DNA of 64,000 nucleotides. Source: Chitinophagales bacterium. Lineage in GTDB: Bacteria; Bacteroidota; Bacteroidia; Chitinophagales; JABDMM01. Positions 39,814 to 51,465 of this stretch are shown here, piece by piece (the stretch's first letter is position 1; every line of letters starts with the position of its first letter). Below the pieces are notes generated by a model. That model ran no database searches. It worked only from the letters and a program-made list of their open reading frames with translations, and had not been told where the DNA came from. Made by a program: the position numbers and the translations under genes. Location of the stretch: the NCBI GenBank assembly GCA_013001465.1, contig JABDMM010000115.1, forward strand, positions 1-64,000. Direction: 5' to 3'.

Positions 39814-41640
39814 ATGAAAAGAAATTCTATACTTATAATTTTACTACTGCTTTTTGGCGTCGTGATTGGTCAAACCGATCAGGATCATGCTCTTGCTCAG
39901 CAATATTATTCCAACGGCGAGTATGAAAAAGCAGCAGAATTGTATGAAAAGCTTTGGGATAAAAATCCTGGAAATACTTTCTATTACAGCAGCTTGTTTA
40001 GAACTCTACTGAGTCTGAAAGACTACGACGCGCTGGAAAAAGTTATTAAAAAACAATCCAAAAGAGACAAGAACAATCCCAAATACCTTGTGGATATGGG
40101 ATATGTCTATAAACAAAGAGGTGAGCTTAATGAAGGTGAAAAGAGCTATGACGATGCTCTCAAGAGTATGTCGGCAGATGAGCGCTTGATCCGAAGTCTC
40201 GCAAATACCTTCAACTCCTTTCGTGAAGATGAATATGTAGTCCTTACTTATGAAAAGGGTGCCGAGCTACTCAACAACAGACTTGTATTTAGTTTTGAGC
40301 TTGCTAATGCATATCAAAATGCAGGGAAAGATGCCAAAGCAGTTGAGAATTATCTTTTTGCAATTGAAAAAAATCAGAATCAACTTCAAAGAGTTAAGAA
40401 TAATATCCAAAATTCAAAGGCCAAAAAAGCCCTGTTTAATGAATTGGAGACGCAGCTGTATAAAAAAATACAGCGAAATCCCGATCGGGATGTTTATCCC
40501 GACCTTCTAATTTGGTTGTATGTACAAAGAAAAGATTTTGAGTCTGCTCTGATCCAGGCAAAAGCAATAGACCGAAGAAAAAAAGAAAACGGTATGAGAG
40601 TATATCGCCTCGCAAAGGCAGCTCTTACAGAAAAAAATTATGAAAGTGCGATCGATGCATACGAATATATTCTGGATAAAGGGAAAGCAAACGATTTGTA
40701 TGTAACTGCAAAGAGAGAATTGTTGAACTGCCGTAAAGAACGTTTGGAAAATAATGTGGACTACACAGTTCAGGATGTAAATTTTTTAAGGAAAGAGTAC
40801 TTATCTTTTCTAGATGAAAATGGCAAAAATCCGGCAACTGCCTCTACGATAAGGGAACTGGCTCAGCTGGAAGCATTTTATTCTCACGATCTCGACGCGG
40901 CGATCGGTATACTGGAAGAACTCATAGCTATGCCAAGTCTTCCTGGCAAGATCAAATCTATGTGTAAACTTGACCTTGGAGATTATTATGTACTGAAAGG
41001 GGATGTTTGGGAAGCCACTTTACTTTATGCCCAGGTCGATAAATCTGAAAAGGACTCTCCTATCGGTGAGGATGCCAGATTTAGAAATGCTAAACTTTCG
41101 TACTATAAAGGAGAATTTGAATGGGCGCAGGCGCAATTGAATATTTTAAAAGCTTCTACCACAGAGCTGATCGCGAATGATGCTTTGAACTTGTCGATCT
41201 TTATTATGGATAACTTAGGACTAGACACTGTTTTACTTCCCATGGAAATGTTCTCCAGGGCGGAACTTCTCATGTTCCAAAATAGAGACGATGATGCAAT
41301 AGAAGTCTTGGACTCGATCAATCTATATTTTCCCGGACATAACCTCACTGATGATATTCTCTTTGCTAAAGCTAAGATCCATTTCAGGAAAAAGGATTTT
41401 CCTAAAACACAGGAATTTCTAGAAAATGTAATTAATATTTATGGCGATGATCTTCTTGCAGATGATGCTACTTTTATGCTGGCAGAAATGCATGAAAAGC
41501 AATTTGGAGATACAGAAAAAGCCATGGAGCTATACAAGGATATCATCATCAACTTCAAAGACAGTGTTCTTGTTGTCGAGGCCCGGAAACGATTCAGATC
41601 ATTAAGAGGAGATTTTGTTGTACCAGAACAATTTAACTAG
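39814..41640 (+). CDS. Tetratricopeptide-repeat secreted protein
   Basis: Signal MKRNSILIILLLLFGVVIGQ; HALAQQYYSNGEYEKAAELYEKLWDKNPGNTFYY and later TPR-like repeats. Confidence 0.8.
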   Translation: MKRNSILIILLLLFGVVIGQTDQDHALAQQYYSNGEYEKAAELYEKLWDKNPGNTFYYSSLFRTLLSLKDYDALEKVIKKQSKRDKNNPKYLVDMGYVYKQRGELNEGEKSYDDALKSMSADERLIRSLANTFNSFREDEYVVLTYEKGAELLNNRLVFSFELANAYQNAGKDAKAVENYLFAIEKNQNQLQRVKNNIQNSKAKKALFNELETQLYKKIQRNPDRDVYPDLLIWLYVQRKDFESALIQAKAIDRRKKENGMRVYRLAKAALTEKNYESAIDAYEYILDKGKANDLYVTAKRELLNCRKERLENNVDYTVQDVNFLRKEYLSFLDENGKNPATASTIRELAQLEAFYSHDLDAAIGILEELIAMPSLPGKIKSMCKLDLGDYYVLKGDVWEATLLYAQVDKSEKDSPIGEDARFRNAKLSYYKGEFEWAQAQLNILKASTTELIANDALNLSIFIMDNLGLDTVLLPMEMFSRAELLMFQNRDDDAIEVLDSINLYFPGHNLTDDILFAKAKIHFRKKDFPKTQEFLENVINIYGDDLLADDATFMLAEMHEKQFGDTEKAMELYKDIIINFKDSVLVVEARKRFRSLRGDFVVPEQFN

Positions 41641-41721
41641 CTCCGTTCTACTTATCTCAATATGCATTCCTTTTCTTTAGTTTGTAGGATAAAACTTGAA
41701 ACCTGAGTTCTAACAATAAAA

Positions 41722-41754
41722 AAACCACGGTACAAAAAATTCATACCGTGGTTT
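41722..41754. terminator. Bidirectional terminator-like hairpin
   Basis: AAACCACGGTA-caaaaaattca-TACCGTGGTTT perfect 11-bp stem between convergent CDSs. Confidence 0.75.
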
Positions 41755-41775
41755 AAATAAATTAACGATTTACTG

Positions 41776-44700
41776 TTATTGAACTATAATAAGTTTCTCA
41801 GTAAAGCTTTCAGTATCTGTTTTAATAATGACGTTGTAATAACCCGCCGCCAGAGATTCTACATTTATTGTTCTGTTTTGAACATCCGATCTCAACATTT
41901 CTTTTCCACTCAAATCCAGAATTGTCACTGAGAACTCGCCAACATGATCATGTAGTTTAAGCGAAAATGAGCCCTGTGTTGGATTTGGATAGATCATTGC
42001 ACTTGGATTCAGTTGTGCCACATCAACTTTTGCAGGTGGTGCTGGTGGTGTTGTAAAGGTAGTAACGTTTACAGTATTGGGATTTGTGAATACGACCACA
42101 CCAGGTCCGTCCTGACAAGCAGCTTGAACTGTCCAGCTAAAACATGTATTTGCTGCCAGACCGCCAACATTTCTTGAAGTATTGGTTTTGCCTGCAATAT
42201 CCAAAGAAGTTCCAAAACTGGTACAGACACCACCAGACACTCTATATCCGATGACTTGATTATAAGCGATCTGATTCCAATTTAAAGTAGCAGTGGTCTG
42301 TGTAATATTGGTAGTGCTAAGACCAGCAGGTGCATCACACGTTCCTGTTGTAAACTGAGTAAGACCAGACCAAGGAGTAAACACTGTACCCGCCTGATCA
42401 CAAACAGCACGAACTTCCCATTGGTAAGTTGCACCAGATGATAAATTTGTTGCCTGTATTTGGCCTGAAGTACCGGACACCGTTAAATTAACATTACTCG
42501 GATCGGTTACTTTCTTACCACGAACCTGGAAAGTGTTCGTCCCCGGAAGGACATCCCAAACCAATTTTGCACGAGTTAATCGAATATCTATGGTAGTAAC
42601 TCCTGTGACGGTTGCACTAGGGCTGCAATTCGATGGCTCATCGATCACGACCTGATCTGTGGCCGTGCAACCAACTGCATCGGTAACGGTCACAAAGTAT
42701 GTACCTGCAGAGATACCACTGATATCTTCCGTTGTCGCCGTGTTCGACCAGAAATAAGTGTATGGAGAAATTCCACCGCTAACAGTTAAATCGGCTGAAC
42801 CATCTGAAGCTCCCGTCGAAGATGCATTTGTTCCGACAATGGAAGTTGCGATCGATGAAGGGACAATTGAAGTGGCTGCAGATCTTCCGCTGCTAGAACA
42901 ACCAGGAATTAACAATTCCATATTATAAAAGAAGTAGTAGTAAGCAGCCAAGTTATTGTCTGTACCTGTAATTGTTACATTTCCGCTTGGTGAGACATAT
43001 GGGTATGAAGCACCTGAGAAATTTCTAAATAAGTTGCTGGATGTCTCCGCTTCAATTAAAATACCTGTACCTGCAGGTAGTTCCAGATTAAGTTCATACC
43101 TGGCATCTACGTCCATAAATACAGTAACTGAACTAAACAACACATCATTCTCATCATATACATTGAAAGTTCTGTTAGCTGCCGAACCGGGGTAGAAGAA
43201 AGCAGATTTCAAAGTTACCGGTTGGTTTACATTCAATAATAAACCTTGGCGGGAATTGTAAAAACCACCGCCACCGATCGTATTATCTATTACACCTACA
43301 AATTCATTTGTTTCGGTTGTTGCTTCACAATACAATGTTGTCGTTGAAGAAATACTTATGGTTAAGCTGGTATCTGTACCAACAATATTTCCTCCAACAG
43401 CAGAATCGTACCAAACAAAAGCATCTCCAATACCTGAAGCAGAGAATGTCGCCATTCCACCTCCACAGACCGTATCACCTGAAACTGTGGGTAGTGGTGG
43501 GCTAAGTAAACTTTCAAATACAAGTGATATGGTATCATTCGATGCCTTGCCATCTCCGTCTCTGTTAGTCCAGGCTTTAATTACATTCTCGCCCGGTGTA
43601 GTAAGGTCGACAGTTGCATTAAGCGTGAATACTGCCTGAGATCCGGCAACTAAGAGAGATGCAATGGTAACAGTATCATGTGTTACCGTTCCACCATTGA
43701 CCTGGAATGCCAAAGGAATATCTTCAGGGCCACTAATTGTTGCTGAAGCAAAGTTTTTGATCGTCAACGAAATTGCTTCATTGGCCGTGAGGTCACAACC
43801 CTCAGAAGTACTAATATCGACCACTCCTACATCGTTGAGAGATATTTCACGGATCAGTACATTATCAAAGCCAAATCCATCATCCTGAACAGATCCATCC
43901 GCTCCGAAAGCGACCCTTAGGAATACTTCTGGTTCACCTACGAAGATATTAAGATCATGCCTAGCAGTTACCCAGCCACCGCTTCCATTTGAAGTAGAAG
44001 CCCGACCAGTCCATCCTTGAGATGAGCCGCCCGGAGAGCCATTGATTGTATTGTCATTGTACCAATTATCTGGTTCTCCAAAGGAACCAACCGTTGTCCA
44101 ACTTTCTCCAAAATCTGTAGATCCTTGTAAAACAGCTCCATCAAAACTAAATTCTGAATTCCACCAGACATCCATAAGTATTTCAATACTCGATAGTGCT
44201 CCAAAATTTAAACATGGACTCTCAACATAAGAATTCTCATTAGGATTATAGAACCCGGCTTCACCCACACTATTGAGAGATGTAGTATCCGCACCACCAG
44301 TTGTCCAAGCCTGTGTTCCATCAGAAGCTCCTTTAATCGTATTGTGGCCTGGCACACCTAAAGCCCACGTATTTCCACTACCTGATGATGACCACCCTGC
44401 AGAACCGCTTTCAAAACTTTCTAAATATGGGAATATTGCTACCGAAGGAACATTCTTAAATGACACAACAGCAGCATCATTTGTTGAGTTTGGGTCAGCG
44501 TTTTGTTTGATTTTAATAGCTACCTGATAATTTCCATATGCGGATAGATCAACCTGAGTTGGGAAAATATAAAATTTAGTCCCTCCGGGATTGATACCTG
44601 TTGTTATTGTATCTGTAAGAATTCCACTATTGATTTCTCCAGTGACTTGAACCTCTACAGCAATAGGAGGTGAAGCAACTACTTCTCCAAAGTTTTTAAT

Positions 44701-46329
44701 TGCTACGAACACCAACTCGCTCGATGATAGGTCACATCCATTGGAAGGTGCATAGACAGTAGCGATTCCTACATCCGGAATAGTTGGATCTGAAACTTTA
44801 AAATCATCTATACAAATATCGCTTGTAAAAGTACTCCCCCGAACAGCCCTGAAACGTATTTGAACAGTTTTATTCAAGTATGCTGTAAGTGTGTCTTTTA
44901 CTTCGATCCACGGATCGCTTCCTGCAGCTTGTTGTGAGCTATCTATAAAAGGTATAAAGTCTAAGACCCATCCTGTACCATCGTTGATATCAAAATGCAA
45001 TTCACCCATGGCAGCTCCGTACATGTGAAACCAAAAGCTGAGGACCGGAAGAGAAACACCTGACAAATCTATTTCCGGGCTCACTAACATGGCAGTGTCC
45101 CCTGTTGCACCGCTAGAAGATTCAGTATACATATATATTCCACCCGAAGAACCAAAATTAGTGTGATCGTAAAAAGGACCTGTACCTGATGAATTTTCGT
45201 TAGCTCCTGTTGCATCTTCAACATACCACTGATAAGCAGTTTCTGAGGAAGACGTCCAATCATTTAACAATACTCCCGGACTTCCAACAATAAACGTTTC
45301 AAAATCCTCTTTATATGGAACAGGCTTTGGGCCAATACTTACCACTGTTATACAAAGTGTGTCATTTGAGGGATCCTCATCAATTCCACCATTTGGGCTT
45401 TGGGTCCATGCACATATAGTGTATGTTCCTGTCCCAAATGTATCTAAGCCTATAGAAACTGTATCTGAAAACTTATTAATTCCAACAGAAGGTCCGGAAT
45501 AAGCAACAGGTCCAAAATTAGTTGTACTGCCGCCATCGAGGGTTACCGAAGCATATAGATCAACAGTACTTATAATTGTACCGCCAAGGTTTTTGAAAAT
45601 CACATCTATAGAAACCGGTCCCTGATCCTGACTTGCCTGAAAATTCGGAAAAGATGTTACAGAAACATCAAGAGAAGGCGGAGGAGAGTATGAAATTAAG
45701 AGATTGGGTCTTCTATTAGGGTTTGTGGGGTCTACAATATCAAGAGTAGTTGGCGTTGAACTTCCAAAATCTCCAATGGTTTGTAAGCCCGCAGCAGTTG
45801 AAAATCTCCAGTTAATTCCTCCATTAACCGGAGGGTCAATAGCTGATATATCGAAATCTATTGACACCTGAAGGTCACCTCCCGTATAAGTAAATGGTGT
45901 TACCGGTATCATGATCCAACCTACAGTATCACCTACCTGAAAAGTAGTAGTAGATAGAACATTAGTCGCAGTTGGAATGACCTGGGTTGCCCAATTGACC
46001 CCTGAAAGGAGTGATGTTTTGTTGACATTCTCCAGGTAGATATCCAGACTCGCATCTATAAGTGTTTTATTCGTATTCGCCTTGTAAAATGCAATTTTTG
46101 TTATGACTGATCCTGAGTCCAGCGCAGCGAGCTCACCAGAAGTAAACAAGTAAGAGTATCTGCTAAAGTCAAAAACATTTGTTGGAGATGGCTTGTAAAA
46201 TGGGCCATATAATGTTGAAACTGTAGTCTCAGTTCCTATCTGAGTAGTGAATTGAGCAGACGCCGTCGTGATCCCAATTATGCATACCAATAGTAATGGC
46301 ATTAGGAATCTGGTAAAGGTACCTTTCAT
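41776..46329 (-). CDS. Giant secreted/adhesin-like protein: BspA/CARDB-like, MAM-like, SprB repeat, FN3, T9SS C-terminal domain
   Basis: 1517 aa; [49 protein letters not shown] (SprB-type repeat); C-term [35 protein letters not shown]. Confidence 0.85.
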   Translation of the reverse strand: MKGTFTRFLMPLLLVCIIGITTASAQFTTQIGTETTVSTLYGPFYKPSPTNVFDFSRYSYLFTSGELAALDSGSVITKIAFYKANTNKTLIDASLDIYLENVNKTSLLSGVNWATQVIPTATNVLSTTTFQVGDTVGWIMIPVTPFTYTGGDLQVSIDFDISAIDPPVNGGINWRFSTAAGLQTIGDFGSSTPTTLDIVDPTNPNRRPNLLISYSPPPSLDVSVTSFPNFQASQDQGPVSIDVIFKNLGGTIISTVDLYASVTLDGGSTTNFGPVAYSGPSVGINKFSDTVSIGLDTFGTGTYTICAWTQSPNGGIDEDPSNDTLCITVVSIGPKPVPYKEDFETFIVGSPGVLLNDWTSSSETAYQWYVEDATGANENSSGTGPFYDHTNFGSSGGIYMYTESSSGATGDTAMLVSPEIDLSGVSLPVLSFWFHMYGAAMGELHFDINDGTGWVLDFIPFIDSSQQAAGSDPWIEVKDTLTAYLNKTVQIRFRAVRGSTFTSDICIDDFKVSDPTIPDVGIATVYAPSNGCDLSSSELVFVAIKNFGEVVASPPIAVEVQVTGEINSGILTDTITTGINPGGTKFYIFPTQVDLSAYGNYQVAIKIKQNADPNSTNDAAVVSFKNVPSVAIFPYLESFESGSAGWSSSGSGNTWALGVPGHNTIKGASDGTQAWTTGGADTTSLNSVGEAGFYNPNENSYVESPCLNFGALSSIEILMDVWWNSEFSFDGAVLQGSTDFGESWTTVGSFGEPDNWYNDNTINGSPGGSSQGWTGRASTSNGSGGWVTARHDLNIFVGEPEVFLRVAFGADGSVQDDGFGFDNVLIREISLNDVGVVDISTSEGCDLTANEAISLTIKNFASATISGPEDIPLAFQVNGGTVTHDTVTIASLLVAGSQAVFTLNATVDLTTPGENVIKAWTNRDGDGKASNDTISLVFESLLSPPLPTVSGDTVCGGGMATFSASGIGDAFVWYDSAVGGNIVGTDTSLTISISSTTTLYCEATTETNEFVGVIDNTIGGGGFYNSRQGLLLNVNQPVTLKSAFFYPGSAANRTFNVYDENDVLFSSVTVFMDVDARYELNLELPAGTGILIEAETSSNLFRNFSGASYPYVSPSGNVTITGTDNNLAAYYYFFYNMELLIPGCSSSGRSAATSIVPSSIATSIVGTNASSTGASDGSADLTVSGGISPYTYFWSNTATTEDISGISAGTYFVTVTDAVGCTATDQVVIDEPSNCSPSATVTGVTTIDIRLTRAKLVWDVLPGTNTFQVRGKKVTDPSNVNLTVSGTSGQIQATNLSSGATYQWEVRAVCDQAGTVFTPWSGLTQFTTGTCDAPAGLSTTNITQTTATLNWNQIAYNQVIGYRVSGGVCTSFGTSLDIAGKTNTSRNVGGLAANTCFSWTVQAACQDGPGVVVFTNPNTVNVTTFTTPPAPPAKVDVAQLNPSAMIYPNPTQGSFSLKLHDHVGEFSVTILDLSGKEMLRSDVQNRTINVESLAAGYYNVIIKTDTESFTEKLIIVQ

Positions 46330-46526
46330 AATGTAATAAGTTTTAGGGTTAATTCTTGTACAAGATTGAGTTTAATAACATTAAATGTACACATTTTTTA
46401 ATGAAACAAAAATTATATAACTCTAATTAATATAGGTCTTAAGCAGCTTTAAGGACTGGAAAAGGTCTGTTAAAATTCTAAAATTAATGTGAAGATTGGT
46501 TTATTATTGTTTAAAATAAGCAAGCT

Positions 46527-46841
46527 ATGTTTATCTATAATGTAACAGTAAAAATAGATCTCGACGTACATGATAAATGGCTCGACTGGATGTTATCGGT
46601 GCACATTCCGGATGTTATGAAAACAGGGTATTTTATTGATAATCAAATATTCAGGATACTTCAGTCTGACGAAAGTGAAGGCATATCCTATGCAATTCAA
46701 TATACTGCCCGAAATTTTGGAGATTATAATGAATATCAAAATTCTGAAGCCGCACGATTACAAAAAGAACATAGTGAGAAATTTGAAGGTAAGTTTATCG
46801 CATACAGGACTCTAATGCGACCTCTTGCTCATTCTGAGTAA
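46527..46841 (+). CDS. DUF4286 family protein
   Basis: MFIYNVTVKIDLDVHDKWLDWMLSVHIPDVMKTGYF; QYTARNFGDYNEYQNSEAARLQKEHSEKF. Confidence 0.82.
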   Translation: MFIYNVTVKIDLDVHDKWLDWMLSVHIPDVMKTGYFIDNQIFRILQSDESEGISYAIQYTARNFGDYNEYQNSEAARLQKEHSEKFEGKFIAYRTLMRPLAHSE

Positions 46842-49348
46842 TAGACTCGTTTAACCCGTGCAGAGATCCCGGTAAGTAATTCATAAGGAATGCAGCCTAT
46901 CTTTTCTGCCATTGATGCGACTGTGTTTTCTTCACCAAAAACCAGCACTTCATCACCTTCCTCAGCTTCAATATCTGTAAGATCGATCATTGCCATATCC
47001 ATGCATACGCTACCTACAATTTTAGCTTCTGCACCATTTACTATAACATGTCCTACACCATTAGAGAATCTTCTATCGAGCCCATCAGCGTAACCGATAG
47101 CTATGATACCGATCTGCATATCTCGCTCAGCTACACCACTGCGACCATAGCCAATAGTGTCTCCGGTACTGATCTTTCTGATCTGAGAAACAACTGATCT
47201 TAACCGACCTACAGTTTCTAACTTATCGTTTAAAGTTCCACTGGGATCAATACCGTAAAGTCCAAGACCAATTCTAACCATATCGAATTGTGCCTTAGTG
47301 AACCTGACGATGCCTGAAGAATTAAGAATGTGCCTGAGGACCGGATAATCTAATGCCGACATTAAAAACTTGCTCATTCGGTCAAACCGTTCGATCTGAG
47401 ACCACGTAAACTCGTCATGATGTTCAGATTCTGCGGCTGCGAGGTGTGAAAAGATCGATTTCACTTCGATCCCTTTCATTTTCTTGAGCTTATTGGAAAG
47501 TGATTCCAATTCCTCCTCCAGAAATCCCAGCCTATTCATTCCGGTATCCAGCTTAAGATGGATCGGGAACGAGCCCCGAACCCCCATCTCACGAAGGACC
47601 TTTACAAACTTTCTGAGAATCCTGAACGAGTAAATTTCCGGTTCCAGTTCATATTTGATGATGGTTTCAAAGCTTCGAACTTCCGGATTCATAACCATTA
47701 TCGGCAGCTTAATACCTGCCTTTCTCAACTGCACGCCCTCATCAGTATAGGCGACAGTGATATAATCGACTCTGTTAAATTCTAATATATTCGCGATCTC
47801 ATAAGCTCCGGCACCATAAGCAAAAGCTTTTACCATGGCCATGCACTTTGTCTCAGGATGTAACAAGTTTTGGTAGACTTTCAGGTTGTTCCGGATCGCA
47901 TTTAAATTGATCTCGAATACTGTTTCATGGGCTTTTTCTTCCAGGAGTTTCGATATGCGTTCAAACCGAAAACTTCGTGCTCCCTTGATCAGTATTGTTT
48001 CAAACTGAAAAGTATCTGCCTCCAATTCTTTCAGGCAGCTTTCTGTATCTGGAAAATTATGATATTCCAGGTCGTTCAAGTTCTCGAATATTTTTTTCTG
48101 TCGAACCAAGGCTGGACCTATCCCTATCATTTTATTGATATCGCTGTTTGCGATCATTTCTCCAACTTCGCTATAAAGATCCATCTCGTTTTTCCCGCTT
48201 TCAAGAATATCCGAAAGGATCAACGTTTTTTGCTTATATGTGGCTTGCTGTTTTAAAAAATCGAGAGCGATCTTAAGCGAGCCCAGATCCGAATTATATG
48301 CATCATTGATCAGAGTGCAATTGTTCACTGCTTTCTTCATCTCCAACCTCATCGCGACCGGAGTAAGCCCTTTCATTCTTTTGGCGATGGTCTCGAAATC
48401 GATGCCAAGATATATCAACAAACAGATACAATGGATCGCATTCTCTATGGAAGCCTCATCGGTGAATGGGATCTCGATCTCATGAAGTCTGTCTTTATAT
48501 TTGGGGATGATGTACGTCTTATTTGCTGCTTTATGAATACCGCGTATCCTTACATCAGAGTCCCCATTATAGGACCAAGTAAAGGTTTTAAAAATATCGT
48601 CATCAATGCGATGCTGAATTATCTCGCCAATACTTTGATTTATCTCATGAGAATCCTTGCAATAGATCAACGCCTCACAATTAATAAATAGCTTTAGTTT
48701 TTCTTTCGTCTTATGGGAGATATTGAGAAAACCTTCGTTATGCGCTTCACCAATATTGGTAAAAATCCCGATCGTAGGCTTGATCACATTCTCCAGCTTA
48801 TCCATTTCGCCGGGCTCAGAAATACCCGCCTCAAAAATCCCCATCTCATGAAAATCATGCATTTCCCAAACCGATAAAGGGACTCCGATTTGCGAATTAT
48901 AGCTTTTAGGGCTTCTGACGATCGCATAATCATCCGATAAAAGCTGAAACAGCCATTCCTTCACGATCGTTTTCCCATTACTTCCTGTAACACCGATCAC
49001 GGGAGCATCGAATCGCTGTCTGTGTGAAGCAGCAAGAGTTTGTAATGCTGTGACAGTATCTTTAACATGAACAAAAGCAGCCCCAGGATAAGTGTCGATG
49101 TTGATCTTCTTACTTACGATGAAATTTCTGACACCTTTAGTGTAGAGTTCTTCTATATAATTATGACCATCAAGTCTTTTACCTTCAATGGCGAAAAACA
49201 AACTAGTCTCAGCCTCAGTAAGCATTCTGCTATCTAGTAGGAGGTGCTTTATTACATCATCACGCTCCGGCATTTTAAGAAACTGCCCCTTGACAATCTC
49301 TTTAATTTTGATGATATTATATATGTCTGTTATAACGACTGGCGGCAT
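46829..49348 (-). CDS. Bifunctional UDP-N-acetylmuramoyl-tripeptide:D-Ala-D-Ala ligase / alanine racemase (MurF-Alr fusion)
   Basis: MurF half VIGVTGSNGKTIVKEWLFQLL; Alr half FEINLNAIRNNLKVYQNLLHPETKCMAMVKAFAYGAGAYEIA; HLKLDTGMNRLGF; RIGLGLYGIDP. Confidence 0.92.
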   Translation of the reverse strand: MPPVVITDIYNIIKIKEIVKGQFLKMPERDDVIKHLLLDSRMLTEAETSLFFAIEGKRLDGHNYIEELYTKGVRNFIVSKKINIDTYPGAAFVHVKDTVTALQTLAASHRQRFDAPVIGVTGSNGKTIVKEWLFQLLSDDYAIVRSPKSYNSQIGVPLSVWEMHDFHEMGIFEAGISEPGEMDKLENVIKPTIGIFTNIGEAHNEGFLNISHKTKEKLKLFINCEALIYCKDSHEINQSIGEIIQHRIDDDIFKTFTWSYNGDSDVRIRGIHKAANKTYIIPKYKDRLHEIEIPFTDEASIENAIHCICLLIYLGIDFETIAKRMKGLTPVAMRLEMKKAVNNCTLINDAYNSDLGSLKIALDFLKQQATYKQKTLILSDILESGKNEMDLYSEVGEMIANSDINKMIGIGPALVRQKKIFENLNDLEYHNFPDTESCLKELEADTFQFETILIKGARSFRFERISKLLEEKAHETVFEINLNAIRNNLKVYQNLLHPETKCMAMVKAFAYGAGAYEIANILEFNRVDYITVAYTDEGVQLRKAGIKLPIMVMNPEVRSFETIIKYELEPEIYSFRILRKFVKVLREMGVRGSFPIHLKLDTGMNRLGFLEEELESLSNKLKKMKGIEVKSIFSHLAAAESEHHDEFTWSQIERFDRMSKFLMSALDYPVLRHILNSSGIVRFTKAQFDMVRIGLGLYGIDPSGTLNDKLETVGRLRSVVSQIRKISTGDTIGYGRSGVAERDMQIGIIAIGYADGLDRRFSNGVGHVIVNGAEAKIVGSVCMDMAMIDLTDIEAEEGDEVLVFGEENTVASMAEKIGCIPYELLTGISARVKRVYYSE

Positions 49349-49439
49349 TTAGTATCTTATCAAAGAATAAAAAAAAATGTAAATTCTAAACAATTTTAAC
49401 ACAAGGAATCTTTATATAGTGCATACAATAGCTTAAGTT

Positions 49440-50024
49440 TTGAACAATTTTCTGAAACAAATACACAATCAGCTTTTTGGAAGGAAGGGATATCACAACG
49501 AACCCTTTCTTCATCATGAAATACAACGTGATGAATCCTATATGGATTGCTATCATGATTGGGAAAAGGATAAAAAATATATTCCTTGGCTGGATTTTAT
49601 GACTAAAGTGATGGATGAACGGGATTCAAATTTTGTAGATATTCTTCAAACTGAAACCTCCAATGGGTTACTATTTTACATCAATGACTTTGTATTGAAT
49701 AAAAAAGATGCTCATTACATATTCGATCTTTTAAGAGACAGGGTAAAACAAGAAGGTTATGTCTGCCATCTCTCCGATACCAGGATCTATAACCGTAGTG
49801 AATTCGTAGAAGAAAAAAATCGCTACTTCCTAAAACCTCGTTTCGAATACTGTGTAGAATCATTGCAGTTTATTCAACGGTATGGAAATATTATTATTGA
49901 ACTCATCTATGAAAACAATTTACCAAAGCGAATAAAAATTTGCAATCACTCGTATCGTGACCGAAAGTATTCACATGTTGAAAGCTTTGATGAACTTAAG
50001 GAGAAGTTGTTCAATGTTGCCTGA
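49440..50024 (+). CDS. Hypothetical protein
   Basis: 194-aa ORF with TTG start; no recognised domain; 14-nt tail-to-tail overlap with 50011-51462. Confidence 0.6.
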   Translation: MNNFLKQIHNQLFGRKGYHNEPFLHHEIQRDESYMDCYHDWEKDKKYIPWLDFMTKVMDERDSNFVDILQTETSNGLLFYINDFVLNKKDAHYIFDLLRDRVKQEGYVCHLSDTRIYNRSEFVEEKNRYFLKPRFEYCVESLQFIQRYGNIIIELIYENNLPKRIKICNHSYRDRKYSHVESFDELKEKLFNVA

Positions 50025-51462
50025 TTCCATCTATTGTTAAATACTTGCAGTTTCTGTATGAATCCAATGTGCTTACTTCAAATTTGTTCACTAAGCAGTC
50101 TATTGAAATATAATCGCAGCTTATAACCGAATCGCCTACCTCAATTTGTCGGGGAAAGTTGATCTCAATATCTAAACTATCTCGGTAATTATAAAACTGT
50201 CTGTAGAAGGAAACATGCGGATTCAGACTTGAAATCACGATAGTATTTATAGCAAACTCTGGCATTTCTTCTTTTAACTTACTTATGTAATATGCATATC
50301 GTTCTCCAGGGTTATCTTGCCTCTTCATCACCTTATCCAATATGACATAGTAGGGAAACATCAGTAGCAAAATCATGGCGGCTGTCGCTCCCAATCTTAA
50401 ACTATTGTTGCCAATTTTGATTAACGAGCGCAAAGTTCTAAACAAGACATAGCCGCATAAGATACTTAGAAATGGATACATAGGAGCGATGTACCATATC
50501 AATTTTGTTTTTGAAAGAGAAAGGATGATTAGATAAGAGACACTGATAAGGCTAGTAAACTGAATAAATTTCTTTAATGACTTATTCTTTTCGGAGTAGA
50601 TCAATCCAAAAGAAATTGGTATTAGATAAATCCAGGGAAGAAATTTTCCTTCCCACATTTTTATCAGATAAAACCAGAAACTTTCTCCATGCTGCACTAA
50701 AGCTGAATATCTCCCTGATTCTTTCTGTAATACGCTATCTATGAAACCTGGAGTTTTAAATTCATGAAGAATATAGTATCCCAAGACCACCGCAACTACA
50801 GCAAATGAACCAATATAAACGAACGGCTTACTTAACACTTCCTTTAGCTTGCTTCTATAGATCGCCCAGATCAACAATGCAGGCATAGCTACCAGTCCGG
50901 CAAAACTTTTAGTAAAGACCGCACAGAATACCAAAAAGGCGAACAGATAGAAGAGTTTCTTATTACTGACATCTTCTATCCACTTATAGAATATCAAGCA
51001 ATACATTAAAACGAAAAAGGTGAGAACTCCGTCAGGATCACCGGTTCTCGCAACATGAAAATGTATATATCCCGGAGCTGTAAACAGAACAAATGCACTA
51101 AAATATCCCAGTGATATACTATTAAACTCCTTTCTTAAAAACCAAACAAGAGATAATCCGGTAAACAGGCAGAATAGTGCAACAGGAAGGCGAAATGATA
51201 ACTCTGAATAACCTAATACTTTAAATGACACGACTTGGATCCACGTGACCAGTGGTGGCTTTGGATTCCAAAGTATCGGTTTCCCATCGTAATGCCTGCA
51301 GATGAAATCATGGTTTTGAGACATCTCAAATGCATTCACCGCATATATCGCCTCATCCCACATTCTGAGGCTGTGAGAATCTAAGTGATGGAATAATGGG
51401 AAGTAAGCCAGGAACAGAAATACAATAAAGATCAAAGCTTGTTTATAATGCTTCAAAGGCAT
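50011..51462 (-). CDS. Glycosyltransferase family 39 / ArnT-like membrane protein
   Basis: LRMWDEAIYAVNAFEMSQNHDFICRHYDGKPILWNPKPPLVTWIQVVSFKVLGYSELSFRLPVALF; multiple TM segments. Confidence 0.88.
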   Translation of the reverse strand: MPLKHYKQALIFIVFLFLAYFPLFHHLDSHSLRMWDEAIYAVNAFEMSQNHDFICRHYDGKPILWNPKPPLVTWIQVVSFKVLGYSELSFRLPVALFCLFTGLSLVWFLRKEFNSISLGYFSAFVLFTAPGYIHFHVARTGDPDGVLTFFVLMYCLIFYKWIEDVSNKKLFYLFAFLVFCAVFTKSFAGLVAMPALLIWAIYRSKLKEVLSKPFVYIGSFAVVAVVLGYYILHEFKTPGFIDSVLQKESGRYSALVQHGESFWFYLIKMWEGKFLPWIYLIPISFGLIYSEKNKSLKKFIQFTSLISVSYLIILSLSKTKLIWYIAPMYPFLSILCGYVLFRTLRSLIKIGNNSLRLGATAAMILLLMFPYYVILDKVMKRQDNPGERYAYYISKLKEEMPEFAINTIVISSLNPHVSFYRQFYNYRDSLDIEINFPRQIEVGDSVISCDYISIDCLVNKFEVSTLDSYRNCKYLTIDGIRQH

Positions 51463-51465
51463 ATT

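Noticed and set aside
46829-49348. MurF-alanine racemase fusion as novel
   Set aside because: I recall this fusion as common in Bacteroidota, so it is ordinary.
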